Positions 13,437 through 24,463 of a stretch of 64,000 bases of DNA are shown here, in pieces (the first letter of the stretch is position 1; each line of letters opens with the position of its first letter). The position numbers and the translations under genes are program-made. A model generated the notes under the pieces. That model saw only the letters and a list, made by a program, of their open reading frames with translations, had not been told where the DNA came from and made no database searches. Location of the stretch: positions 1,447,431-1,511,430 of the forward strand of contig VZRN01003365.1 in the NCBI GenBank assembly GCA_013397935.1, in the 5' to 3' direction. The stretch comes from Dasyornis broadbenti. Its lineage: Eukaryota > Chordata > Aves > Passeriformes > Dasyornithidae.

Positions 13437-13886
13437 GAGACTTAAAAATGTGTTTGGAATCAGATCTCAAGGGCTCCTCTGCTATTGTTTGATTAAGATA
13501 TAATTGGGACAATGCAAAGAGAGATTGTTTGGAGGTAACCAAAGAAACCCTGGCACTGTCCATCTTTTAAATCATCAGCTACCTTGAACATGGGTAATAA
13601 AACCCCTTTTTTTCAGAGAGTAGAAAATTATTTTAAAGACATTGCTCCCAACAAACAAAACTCTGGATACCCAGAGCAGAGCTGAAAAAGTTGCTATCAG
13701 CTTCTGGTGTTGCCCTTTAAACACAGGTATGTTTTTCCCATTTAAGCACAGTTTGGATGGTTTTCAGATCTCACTTTTAACAGTCCAGAAACTTCAGTGG
13801 AACAACAACAACCTAAAAACTAAAAACACTTTCTCTTACGCCATTATGAACACCTGCACTCAATAAACCAGAATTTCAATCATCAC

Positions 13887-14085
13887 TTTTTTTTTTTTTT
13901 TTTCAAGTTTGGTTTGGTTTTTGGTTTTTGTTGGTGTTGGTTTTTTGTTGGTGTTGGTTTTTTGTTTTTTGGTTTTTTGGTTTTTTGGGTTTTTGTGAGG
14001 TTTTGGGTTTTGTTGGTTTGTTGTTGTTGTTGTTGTTTGGGGTTTTGGGTTTTTTTTTTTTTTTTGGTTTTGTTTGTTTGTTTGT
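13887..14085 (+). repeat. T/G-rich low-complexity tract
   Basis: A poly-T run (13887-13903) followed by nearly 180 bases made almost only of T and G (GGTTTT, GTTGGT and TTTG units). The overlapping reading frames in this tract are compositional artefacts. Confidence 0.93.
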
Positions 14086-17000
14086 ACCAAGATGTTCATT
14101 TCACTTGGACTGTGGAAGTGAAAAACTCACTGTCATTTACATTTATACTTCTTTCATTCCTGGCACTACAAAATCAGGGAGGTGGTGGTGGGGGCTTTAA
14201 TTATATAAGATAATTCTTTTAATTGGAAAACTTAATATCCCTCTGTTTATACTTTCTTACATTCTGATTTTTTAAAGAACACTGTTTGTTTCTTTTCTAA
14301 AATCCAAATTTGGCCTGAACAAGCCCCTAGAAGAGACAGTTAATAAAATTGTTCAGTATTTATGCTTCTCCCTAGCTGCACAGAGCTAGGAGAAGAATAC
14401 ACACGTGAAGGAGTGTCTGTCTCTCTCAAATCCAACACTGGATGATCTCATGGTTCTCCTGCCTTTTTGTATTGTTGTTGGAAAGCTTTGCCTAAAAAAT
14501 CATAAATAAATAAAAGAGGAGACAAGAGCTGATTTGCCTTTCTGATGGAGACATGGAATCTGTGGTGGTTGGGAAATGCTATTGGTCTCTCACCTCTGTG
14601 GGTTCTGTGCCAGTGTCACCCCTCTGCCTCCTCCAGAGGACAGCCTGCACCACTCATTTCCTGTATGGGAGCCAGGGAAAGGGTGAAGGGAAACTGTTGG
14701 AGGGGAAATGAGTGGAATCGGGTCTTGGAAACAAGTTTTTTGCTCCCTGTGTTGTGAAACCAGTCCTTCAGTGAAAGTTACAGCAACTTTGCACAAGCCA
14801 CAAAGCCAGGATGGTGCAGGACAAGAGGAGACAAACAGGGAAGGTTTGTCCAGCGTCTGCTGAATCCAGCCCAGGGCTGCAGGCAGTGTTTAAAGCCAGA
14901 GTGGGGGCACCAGAGATGAGTGGGGAGCCAGCCTGGCCATGGGCTGCTTGGAAGAGCTCCCAAGCCCTGGGCGGAGGCTGGAACTGCCCCTCTCCCAGCT
15001 GTGGCTGCTGCTCCTCACACCTTGCCACCCCTCCTGCTGCCTTGCCCAGCTTTGGAGCAGGTACCAGGCTGAGGAAAGCTGGCTGCAAAGCCAGGGAGCA
15101 GCTCTGCGCCCAGGAGCAGGCTGGAGAACGTGTGCCAGCCACAGAGCACCTCCAGCACCTCCAGCAGCGAGGAGAGGGGCAGCAGACAGAGTTTAGACAA
15201 GCGTTATCCGCGGGGGCAGCCACCACCTCATCCCAGACTGTTTTCCCTCCCAAACCACGGCCAGTGCAAGACTAAGAAGGAACCCTTTGGTTCCTTCAGG
15301 ACCCTCTGGCTTCTGCAGCACGAGCTGCACCTGCAGGGATATTCTGCACTGGATCCAAGCCCCAGTGGGAATGTGGAGGTAACTCAAGGACAGCAATACC
15401 CCGTGATTTGCTCGCTGCTGTTTGCATTCTGCAGAAGTTGCTTTTCTTGGCATTCAGCGACCTGAAAGAGAGAACACTTTGCATTTTGCTGTGAACTGAG
15501 GTGCAGAACACAAACACACACACACACACAGAAACAGAGAAATGGGATTTCATGTGCTGACTTTTGTGCCAAGAAAGAAAAGCAAATGGATCTGCACTAC
15601 CAAGAATGTTACACTTGCAAGAAAGAGTTGCTGGGGAGAAAAGCTTCTTGAGTTTCCCAGAAGGCTTCAGCAACTTTCATATTTATTGAGTATAATCTGC
15701 CTTTTGCATTATCCTCTTTGAATTCTACCACACCAATAACTCCTCCTCCTCCGTTAGCAATTCTCTCCAAGGGCTCCTGCCACTTTCTCCTTTATTATTA
15801 ACAGGTAGATGTTCGTGGCAAGGAATTGTCCTTCTTTTCTTGTAATCATGGATATCCTTAATCTTGACCTATTTGAAACACGGCCAAAGAAATCAAAATC
15901 TGGCTGAACAAACTAAAAATTTGTACTTGTGAACTTTGTATCTACACATAGAAAAATATGTATTATTTAAAACACAATGCAAGTGCAGAAGAAACGAAGG
16001 GTGCTTTAGGTTTCTGTTGCTGTCTTTTGTTGCTGTGTTTTTTGGATTCAGGTGGTACTGGTCATGCTTCAGTAGATCTGGTGGGAATTTTGGATCATGC
16101 AAAGCCTTTGTTACCATATTAGAGCTTGGGCTGATTAGGCCAGTTGTAATTGGAGTTAGGTCATAACGAGGTTGGCTTTGTTGGCCCTACACCAGCAATG
16201 ATGGAGAAGCAGAGCTGGCACTGCAGACCAAGGCTGACTAAACTTTCCTGATTGCTTTAGTTTGAGATTTATCCCTTCACAGAAAAGTGTTAACATAATT
16301 TTAAGATGATTTTCTTGGCACACATGGAGCTGGCTCTCATTGTGCTGCAAAGAGCAGCAGCCACCTCCCAAGCCCTCTCCTGCTCCCCCTGCACAGAGCA
16401 CGGCTCTGGAATCCAAACTGCTGCAGATCCAAGCTCTTATCTGCTGTGGGCCAAATGAAAATTCATTCCTCAAAGACTCCTGCACACCAGAGCTCTGGTT
16501 GCTGTCTCAGTCTCTGTGTTGTGGCTGAGAACCATCTGGAGTAAATCAAATGAAATAAAACCTCTATTAACTCAACCTTAAATATCCAGAGCTGACCATT
16601 AGCATGGTCAAACACCCTGACGTTGCAAAAATGTCTTTGCTTGATGCAAATCTCTGTTTCCCACGTTTCCTCACCATCGTCACTGCTCTCGGGAGAGGGG
16701 GACTGAGCTGGCTGCATCCATCCTGAAATACTCTGCACCACATTTTGATGCAGCCCAGTTGGGGAAGTTGACCAAAACCAAGCCACTGATGGGATCAGGG
16801 TCCAGCTACAAACCAAACCCTTAAATCCCAAGAGCATTTCTGGGCATAGCGGTCTTGTTAGCACCACTTTCAAAAACAAAAGCAAGCAGTGAAAAAACAA
16901 CTGGATCTGTCTACAGGATAACTGAGATTTTTGCAGAAGAGGAGCGGGGGAAGCTACTGCCCAAAGAGCATTTTAGTGGAATGAATTGGGATTGTGCAGT

Positions 17001-17399
17001 CAGAGGAAAATGCAGATTTTTAATAAACACACAGAAAACCTAAGTCAGTCTTTTACATGAAGTAAAATCTTTTCTAACAGACAACAAACAAACCTTGCCT
17101 GAAGTGCTTCCTCCCCAAAATCGCTGCAAGCAGCTGCCTCAGAGTTAGACTGGCAGAATTGTCTCTTGTTTTTTCATATCTTAGAGACTGCAAACAAAGT
17201 TGTTTGAAACGTATTTTGTAAGTGCATAGGCAGAGATAATACTTACATTAGAAGGTGGTGTATTTACCAGGGGGAAATTATGGAAACAAGACAGGGTGGG
17301 ATATTTGCAGCTACCTTACAGGAACTGCAATACATGTTTAGAAAAGGGGAAGTGGTACTAACAGGGATAGAGAAACTGCAAACTGGAGGAGCTGGGGAT
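14086..17399. other. Intergenic: no gene seen
   Basis: Unique DNA. A GC-richer part at 14.56-15.35 kb gives overlapping frames on both strands (for example 14811-15275 plus and 14768-15253 minus), which is the mark of composition rather than coding. A CA repeat lies at 15.51 kb. Nothing else was recognised. Confidence 0.7.
15511..15530 (+). repeat. Short (CA)n microsatellite
   Basis: About nine CA units after ACAAA. Confidence 0.85.
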
Positions 17400-18720
17400 T
17401 CTCCTCCTCTTTGATTTCTGAGAGTCTGTGCTAAATAAATCTGTAAAAGAAGTTGCATGGATTCAATTTCATCGTTTTCCAAACGAGCATCCTTCCAACA
17501 TCTGTAATGTTCTAAAGTATGATTCATTTTCCTTGTTACAACTTTCCGTGCAAATACGTTTATACACCCAAATACGTTTATACACCCAAATACAAATTGT
17601 TGCCCTTCTTAAAAGGACTTGGAACCGATACAATCGGCAGAGGAATAGGGAGCATCCAAATAAATTCCCCACCTCTGCGGACCATAGTCGAGACGCCGAT
17701 GGCATTCACTCGCGAGCTAATACCAGTTCGAAATGCAATCAGAGTAATTGCGAAAGCCGTGAAAAGAACCCTGCGTGTAATTAAATTAAGGCGGGGGGGA
17801 GGAATCCCGGTAACCTTGGAGGGCTGGCTGGAATCCGGAGTGCAATGTGCTCGCTGCCCACCCCACTCACGCTCCACGCCGTGGGTGAGAAAGCGCCGGG
17901 AATGAGCCGGACAGGGATGGATGCAGGGGGGGATGGAAAAGCACGTTTGGGCTTCGGGTTTTCTCTCTCTCCAGATTCCTGCCGGGATCCCCGCGGGTTT
18001 GGCAGCAGCCAGCCCTGAGCTCACACCCAGCATGGGCGGCCAAGAATGCGACACCGCGGGAGGCAGCGCGGGGTGTCCCTGCCTGGGCACCGCAACGGCC
18101 GGAGCTCCGAGGCACCGCATCCCAGCCAGAGCAACTCCCAGCGCAGCCGGCGGGCACAGCTAAACCGAGCCCCAAACAGCTTCACCATCGCTACAGAGTC
18201 TGTCCCCGTCTTCGTTCTACCGCGTAAAAATAACAAAAGTCCCTAATCTCACTTCAACCTTTTTTTCTTCCGAAGAAAAAAGTACGAAAAATTAGATTTT
18301 CTTTGAAGAAATGGGGTTCGAGAAGTGAAAAAATCAGCCGGGTGATCTCAAGGATTCTGGCACCCTCACAAACAATTTACCTTGGGGAAAAAATCACAAT
18401 CAATTTGTAGCAAATCGGAGTCTGTAACTCAAAAGCTGTTTATTGATCGGTTTATTACATCGTCCAAGATAATAAAAAAGAGACGGGAAATTACGGGAGA
18501 CAAACGGCAGCCGCGAAGCTGCGATCATTCAGGGGGCTCGGGACAGATTTGCAAAATAATGACGTGGAACTGAATAGGAAAAAATAACTGACAGAAGAGA
18601 ATTGTAATTGTAGAATTGCATCGACCGTGGGATACATCACACCGCTAATGCACAGCATAAATAACAGGATTTTTATAGGAGCTGCCTTTGGGCATGGGAC
18701 AATTCAGTGTATTTCGCATC
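17400..18720. promoter_or_regulatory. Candidate distal upstream regulatory region with CpG-rich core
   Basis: Mixed sequence unlike its left flank: an 18-bp tandem duplication, many CpGs within moderate GC (17620-18180), then AT-rich DNA with ATTGATCGGTTTATTACATC (about 18440), ATTGTAATTG and a CRE-like AATGACGTGG. The retained CpG and dense homeobox-type cores suggest constraint, but nothing here proves it. A short palindrome lies at 18261-18281 (TTTTTTCTTC, C, GAAGAAAAAA). Confidence 0.3.
17552..17593 (+). repeat. Perfect 18-bp tandem duplication
   Basis: AAATACGTTTATACACCC occurs twice in tandem (17552-17569 and 17570-17587) and a partial third copy (AAATAC) follows. The unit contains a TTTATAC homeodomain/CDX-like motif. 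Confidence 0.9.
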
Positions 18721-19627
18721 CCACATTCCCTCCGCATTCCCAAGATTGATGGAAGGCAGCGGGAGAAACATAGAAAACGCATATACCTGAAAATTGACAA
18801 AATTGAAATGCGCTTGTGAAAATAAATCCGGCTGCTTGTTTGTGCGGAAAGGTGGGGAGACTCTGGGAATAATCGGGTGCTCCAATCTACGCCAAAGCAG
18901 GAGCTTTGAGTTTCTCACTCCCCAAACATTATTTCCCTGGCTGAGGTGAATTATGTTTGTGTATTCATCACCCAGACAAACACGAAGGTGTGTGCGATTA
19001 TTAGGATTCCCTGTAACAAGTTCGATGGAAACTGTTTGCAAACAGAAAGGCAGAGTCCGGGAGAGAGGGGAAAGGATAAAAAAAAACTTTTTAAGGATGC
19101 GTATTTTTATTCCCCTTTGTCTGCCTCTTAAAAATAAATAAATAAATAGAAGGCACCCCTGACGTGCCCTCTCTCTGGGGAGCCTTGAGGGTTCGTCCCT
19201 CTGCCCTAGGGGTGCCGGGCGCCCGTCGCCGCACTTCGGTGGGGCCAAACCCTAGAGGATTTTGCCCACGTCTTTTCCCGTGGTGGTTTTGGGGGGTCCT
19301 GTGGCGGTTCCGAGCGGCTCCAGCAGGTGCCCGGGGTTTCTCTCTGCGGGGCCCGATCCTGCTCTCGGAGGCAGCAGCTCTGGGGGGAGCAGGGTCCGGG
19401 CCTGGCCTCCAGGACAGAGCAGGACCCTCCGGGGTCCGGGCTGGCAGAGCAGCCCCGGATTCCCGCATTTCTTCGCAGCGAGGGGCCGTGCATCACCTCT
19501 GAAATCCCCGTCTCCACGAGATCCTCTGGACTGCGAGCTCTCTGCGTGTAAATTTAATTTCTCTACCAGCCCTTTCCTCCCCTGAACTTTCTCGTCGTGT
19601 TTATTTAAAAAGTTATTACCTTGGGGG

Positions 19628-19772
19628 AAAAGAAAAGAAAAGAAAAGAAAAGAAAAGAAAAGAAAAGAAAAGAAAAGAAAAGAAAAGAAAAGAAAAGAAA
19701 AGAAAAGAAAAGAAAAGAAAAGAAAAGAAAAGAAAAGAAAAGAAAAGAAAAGAAAAGAAAAGAAAAGAAAAG
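19628..19772 (+). repeat. (GAAAA)n pentanucleotide microsatellite, about 29 units
   Basis: An essentially perfect AAAAG/GAAAA array about 145 bp long, 4.7 kb upstream of the MSX2 ATG. It is all purine on the + strand. The array accounts for the low-complexity minus-strand frame over it. Confidence 0.97.
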
Positions 19773-21003
19773 ATAAAAGTTGTTTTCAATCCTCAAGAGC
19801 AAAACTGTTAATTGCTTTGAGCAGGAAGACATCTGATCTCTCCCAACTATCCCCTGCCTCTTGCCAAGAAGAATAAATATCTGCTGGTAAATCAAATACC
19901 TGCGCAGAGAGAGGGAGAGAACAACCCTCGGCGGGTGCGCAAGGAGACGCTGGAACAAGCCCGGTTCGTTGTGTACTCGCTGTCCTAACGCGTGGATGAC
20001 AGCGGTGCCATCAGTGGGGACCATGGTCAGGTGACACAGGGGATAATTACAACGCGTGATTGCACTTAGCATAACGTGGCTCCATCGCTTCCACCTTCCC
20101 CGCGCACCGGGAGCCGCGGCAGAGCCCACCGGCCTCCGCCCCCTGCCCGGCTCTGCGGTACGCGTCCCCCCGTAGGATGCTCCGGGAAGGGGCCCTCTCG
20201 CAAATCACTCGGACCTGGCTCCGCAGCCAAGAGCCGTCAGCCAAAACGGCTTCGGAAATCCAGAGGTGGATCTAGATCGAGGCGTCGGTAACCAGCCCTG
20301 ACCCCTCGGAGGCTCTGATGTTCAGCCCGCTTTAATTCCTTTCTAGCGTCTGGAGATAAACGCGTACTACTATGAATACAACACCTTTCTCTTGGCTCCG
20401 GGTCTCATCTGGGGCAAGGCGATGAAACAATAATCTCCCAACCTCTGACACATCAAACATTCCCTCGGTGTACACCTCGTTCCGGGGCAAAACTTACACT
20501 TGATGCACACTCTGATTCCATTTTCCTGCCTTTCTTTTTCGAGTCATATCGGGAGCCTTATCTTCCTTTCCTTGAAGGACTTCCACACACCAGCCTCACG
20601 ACAGTTCGTTAAAAAAAAAAAAAAAATCTCCTCTCTCTAGAAAACGGGTTATTAGCCAAATCGATCATAAAAGGAGGGGGAAATGCTTGCGACATTTTCC
20701 CTCCCGGAGAATAAACTAGCTCCCCACTGCCCACGGGCATTTTGTCCTGCCGGGATATCTGTAAGGAACAGGGGCTGGTGCTTTACGGGGACTGGGGACA
20801 CAGGACATCATTCATCTAATGGTCCGAGTGAGCTCCCTCCTGATTTACACCGAAGGGGGGGCGGGGAGGGGTGGTGGATGCTGGACAGCCCCCTGCCCCA
20901 AATCCACCATCCCCATCTATCCCAGACTCATGATGCTGTGGAATTTCATCCCAGCTGTGGCGGGGGTGGCGGTCCTTGGTTGATGGGCACCGGAGGGAGG
21001 GAG

Positions 21004-21004
21004 N
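21004..21004. other. Single ambiguous base (N) between similar 25-bp segments
   Basis: GTTGATGGGCACCGGAGGGA (from 20979) before the N resembles GTTTGATGGACACAGGAGCG (from 21005) after it. Either a diverged tandem duplication or a contig join. Confidence 0.7.
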
Positions 21005-22139
21005 GTTTGATGGACACAGGAGCGAGGATGCTGCGGCAGTGCCTGCCCGACACCTCCCTCCGCCTCCAGGCTGGGAAAAGCGAGGCGGAGGTGGGCCCAG
21101 GGGTAGCCTGGAGCCCGGGGCAGGCGGAGGGGGAGGCAAAGGGGGAGGCGGAGCTGCCCGGGACGGGCCGTCGCTTCTGCTGCTGCTGCTGGAGCCGGTC
21201 AAACTGCACAGCCGCTTCCCCCAGGAGCTTCCCTTTCATCTCCCCGCTCCTGGCGCCTGCAAAACAGCCTCAGTTTGTCTGCAGCGTCTCTCTCCCCCCT
21301 GCGCTCCCTCCCTCCCTGTCCCGCTCCAGCTGAGAGCCCCAGGACCGGGGCGCCCAGAGCCCGCCCCGGCTCACGGGGCTGATGCTGCTGGAGGGCGGGG
21401 AAGAGGCAGAGGGGCACGGGGGACTGGGAGCTTTTCTGGGCATCCCTGGAACCCGGCCGTGCTTCGTGCACCCCGAGAGCCGGCCTTGTCCCGCCGAGCC
21501 CCGCCGAGCGGCCCCCGACGACTGCCTCTCCCAGTACTGGGGTCTCACCGGGGACACAAAGCGGGAGCCCGGTGCAGGGGAAAGTCCCCGGGCTCACGTC
21601 GTTTCCTCGGGCTAGGAGAATTCCTTGCTGGTCTATGGCTGGGCGGCCGCTCTGAGATCCTGGATAGGGGACAAAGCCTTAATTCCTAGAAATCTCTCCA
21701 AACCCTGTCTCGGCGAGGTTTCCGTGCGGACATTCAGTACCGTGTGGGGCTTCGTCCTCTAGTGTTTAACTGACAGCAGGAGGATGAAGGAGGGAAGGGG
21801 TGAGAGAGGAGAGAAATCTCCAAGTTCAGATTTTAGTAAGAAAATGCTCCAATTTCGTGATGGACTGAGGCTGAAGAGAGCAAGCACCATGAGCAAACCC
21901 TGCCTCGCTTTGCTATGCCAGGCGTCTCTGTGGCACTCAAAATTCAGCCAAACCAGGCTGGATGAGTCAACCTGTGCTCCGTGCTTCACAGCACCCAGAG
22001 CAGCTCGTCCTTTGGTCCCCTTTTTTCCCTCATCTGAAAGGATGGCAGTGCACAGGAGCCTCTCCAAACCCACGGAGTCGGAGTTTGCACACCCGAGCCA
22101 CAGTTGGGAGAGAACCTGAACCCAAGGGACGTAATCAGT

Positions 22140-22330
22140 GTCACCATGACCTGCTCTCCCCCCGAGCTCTCGTTGCCCAGGCGCCCTTCCAGCGGGCATT
22201 GACTTTGGGGGCGCGGTGTAATTATCTGCGGCATTTTCAGCAGCCCCACAATGGCTTTCCACGGGCGGTGCATTGCTCCTGACACACTGACATTGTTCCT
22301 GCGTGTCCATCAATTCTCATTTACTTGTCA
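22140..22330. promoter_or_regulatory. Candidate upstream MSX2 enhancer (SMAD- and homeodomain-type sites)
   Basis: About 2.1-2.3 kb before the ATG. GGGGGCGCGGTG (22206-22217), which contains a GC-rich SMAD-type GGCGC, runs straight into TGTAATTATC (22217-22226), a homeodomain core. A CCACAATGG (about 22246) and CATTGTTC-type SOX motifs lie nearby. A BMP-responsive module with SMAD and AATTA-type sites is known upstream of mouse Msx2; whether this is its counterpart is inference. Confidence 0.35.
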
Positions 22331-23239
22331 CGGTGCAGGAAGCATGGAGAAGGGAAAGGAAGGGAAAGAGGGGGGGGAGAAGATGGACAAACTCAACCCC
22401 ACTGCAGCTGCAGAGATTTGCAAGGCCGGGGCTGCCTGGCTGCTGTCTCTGCAAGTGTCTCACAGCAAAGACATGAACTCTGTGGGGAAGGAGAAGCGAC
22501 AAACTGGGGGTAGCGAGAGCAGCTGGAGGGGCACCAGTGTGTGGCATTAACTACTATTTTCCCTCTCAGAGAAAAGCCAAAATCAGGGCTCTGCCGACTG
22601 TAATGTTGCAGCCAGGCTGGCAGGACTGAGGCAATGGAAAGCATCACTTCTCTTCGCAGATCTAGCTCGGCTTTAATCCTTAACCCATCGAGGTCTGCAG
22701 TAACACAGGCAGCAATCAGTAATGAGTGTGCGAACCCTGCTATTAGTCGCACTGATGGTTTTGTAACACGGCTTCTCGTACTTGTCCTCCCACACTCCTT
22801 CCCACACGGCAATCCCATGCTCCGGTCCCAATTTGCTCTCCCTGGCATCAGGCGAGATGCTATCAGGGCTGGGACCGCTCGGATATTTGTTGGCTGACCG
22901 GGGGCAGGGATGCCCGGTGTTTTAAGGGGTTGGGAGAAACCCTGGGCCCAGCACAGTGCACTTCACACAGCCCCATCCTCGAACTGGGGGGTCGCAGTTT
23001 GCAGGGCTGGGGACTTCCAAGACGGCTGCATGGGCTGCCAGGAAAGCCAGGAGTCCAAACCGAGCAAAAGACGAGCTAATGAAATGCTCCATGGTTTATG
23101 GAAGGGATGTATCCAAAGGTTCATGGAGCAGAGTCCTGCAGCCGTGCAGGACCGAGCCCGAAGCTTTGGCTGAGCTGCCCCTGAAGTCGCGGCTTGAGGA
23201 GAGGAGTTGTGCCTGTCGTCTTCTCAGGGTGGTTTATAG
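22331..23239. other. Upstream intergenic region
   Basis: Unique DNA. Part of it (22630-22770: AGCTCGGCTTTAATCCTTAA, GCAATCAGTAATGAGTGTGC) has ATTA-type cores and may belong to the same regulatory cluster. No gene. Confidence 0.55.
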
Positions 23240-23640
23240 TGGCTCTAAAAACCCCCCTTATTTATAAATTATAACACCAAAACAGCTCCCAAACACTGTG
23301 CATCCTGGACGCTAAATAACAGAAGAAAACAAAACAAAACAACACTGTACACCTGAGAAAGTTGCAGGCACAGCATGAAAATAACGCCCGGCGCAAGATC
23401 AAAATAATTGTGAAAGAACAATATGTATTCGCTTTATCCGCGCTGTAATTATAAACGCTTTTAAAAGGATACTCTTTATTCATAACACTGGTAGGAAGTA
23501 AAAAAGTGAGAGAATCGCTTTCATAATAATACTGGTCTGATATGACTTTTAATTAAGGGCTGCGTGTCCCTAATTTATTAAAGCTCATCTATTCATCACG
23601 TGTGTAATTGACGCTGGGGGAAAAAAAAATATATATAGAT
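23240..23640. promoter_or_regulatory. AT-rich candidate enhancer just upstream of the promoter island
   Basis: An abrupt AT-rich block between two GC-rich regions, with TTATTTATAAATTATAAC (about 23258), TTAATTAA (23549-23556), CTAATTTATTAAAG (about 23570) and an E-box-like CACGTG (23598-23603, from ATCACGTGTG). It lies 0.8-1.2 kb before the ATG. It contains no gene. Confidence 0.35.
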
Positions 23641-23778
23641 CTAACCTCTGCAGAGTGGTTTTGCCCGACTTGGGTCCCGCGGCCGTGGAAATGCAAACAA
23701 ACAAACAAAAATGGATGAAAAAACAGCGGCGCAAGCAGCAGCGCCCGTGTTTCTCCGTGTTTGGCTGCGCGGAGTCCG

Positions 23779-23813
23779 TATCCCTTATCCCTTATCCCTC
23801 ATCCCGTATCCCT
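23779..23813 (+). repeat. TATCCCT heptamer repeat, five units
   Basis: Five consecutive 7-bp units (TATCCCT three times, CATCCCG, TATCCCT) in the promoter CpG island, about 650 bp before the ATG. It differs from the vertebrate telomere hexamer. Confidence 0.85.
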
Positions 23814-24090
23814 CATGCGCATCCCCAGACCCCGCTCCTTCGGAAAAGGAACTCGGTTTTTGGGGAGATGGAGGAGGGAAGGGGCGGACAGACTCCGCAC
23901 CGGGAGGGTCGGTGGGGCGGGGGTGCGGCGGTGCCTGACGGGGTGGCGGGGGACCGGGATGAGTCGGAAGTGCCGGGATGAGCCTGGGGGTGCCGTGAGA
24001 AGCCGGGGGTGCCCCGGGAGGAGCCGAGGCGGCGGCGGGAGGGGGCAGAGCCGCTCTCTTCTGAAGTTCCCTCTTCGCCTCATCATCAGC

Positions 24091-24100
24091 CTTAATTACC
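24091..24100. promoter_or_regulatory. Homeodomain core site TAATTA upstream of MSX2
   Basis: CTTAATTACC contains the TAATTA core (24093-24098) recognised by Msx, Dlx and related homeodomains, about 370 bp before the ATG and standing out inside a CpG island. It could serve auto-regulation or Dlx input. The binding preference is family knowledge; occupancy is inference. Confidence 0.35.
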
Positions 24101-24249
24101 GCGGCGGGTTTTTTTTCGCCCTCGCTTTGCTGTGATTACAGCCCTGCACGGCTCCTTAATAGGCGCGCTCGGCGGGCTGCCTGTGTCATTAACCCCTGAT
24201 TGCGGAGGGGGGGCCGGGCCGGGAACTCCCCGCGCGGCATCACCGCGAG

Positions 24250-24463
24250 CGGGGCGGCTCGGCCCCGCCCGCCGCTCGCTCACAGCCAATGGGACGAGGC
24301 TGTGTGCTACGTCACGCGGCACGGCAGGCGCTGATTGGTCCCCGGGGTGGCTCCCCCGCTCGCCGAAGGAGGACAGCGGCGGGGAGCCCCAGAGGGGGAA
24401 AAGGGGGGCAGCCGGGCCCGTTCCGCCGCACTCGCCGGGCAGCGCCAGCTCCGCCGCACCGCC
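24250..24463 (+). promoter_or_regulatory. MSX2: MSX2 core promoter and 5' UTR (CpG island, TATA-less)
   Basis: GC-rich sequence directly upstream of the start codon. Visible sites are GC boxes GGGGCGG (24251-24257) and CCCCGCCC (24263-24270), a CCAAT box (24286-24290), a CRE-like TACGTCAC (24308-24315), and an inverted CCAAT box ATTGG (24334-24338). No TATA box is evident. The start of transcription is not visible directly. It is inferred to fall between about 24340 and 24420, giving a short 5' UTR. The inference rests on standard promoter architecture (Sp1, NF-Y and CREB/ATF site types) and on adjacency to the MSX2 ATG. Confidence 0.75.

Larger units (their letters stand above)
5321..13886. 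other. Intergenic: no gene seen
   Basis: Mostly unique DNA with a purine tract, a G/T tract, a possible ancient repeat at 8.33 kb, one steroid-receptor-type palindrome at 10.55 kb, a GC-richer stretch at 11.13-11.47 kb, a small CpG-rich patch at 12.90-13.06 kb and a CA repeat. The longest frame (10910-11527, minus) has no recognisable domain. Confidence 0.7.
18721..22139. other. Upstream CpG-rich intergenic region
   Basis: CpG-rich patches at about 19150-19550, 19910-20400 and 20940-21720 alternate with AT-rich DNA and the (GAAAA)n array. Frames on both strands in these patches (for example 20976-21689 plus, 21199-21597 minus) are read as CpG-island artefacts. A non-coding RNA start in one of these islands is possible but has no sequence proof. 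Confidence 0.6.

Noticed and set aside
13860..14213. Reading frames rich in Phe/Val/Leu or Asn/Pro/Lys
   Set aside because: Produced by the T/G-rich low-complexity tract.
19605..20129. 174-codon minus-strand frame
   Set aside because: Half of it is the (GAAAA)n array read as a repeated FLFFS peptide.
20683..21689. Two long plus-strand frames (216 and 237 codons)
   Set aside because: They contain the N at 21004 and run through a GC-rich patch with equally long minus-strand frames.
23779..23813. Interstitial telomere repeat
   Set aside because: The unit is a 7-mer, TATCCCT, not the vertebrate CCCTAA hexamer.
24335..24463. In-frame upstream extension of MSX2
   Set aside because: The open frame extends upstream only with a TTG start in the inverted CCAAT box; the ATG at 24464 has an ideal context and gives the expected family N-terminus.
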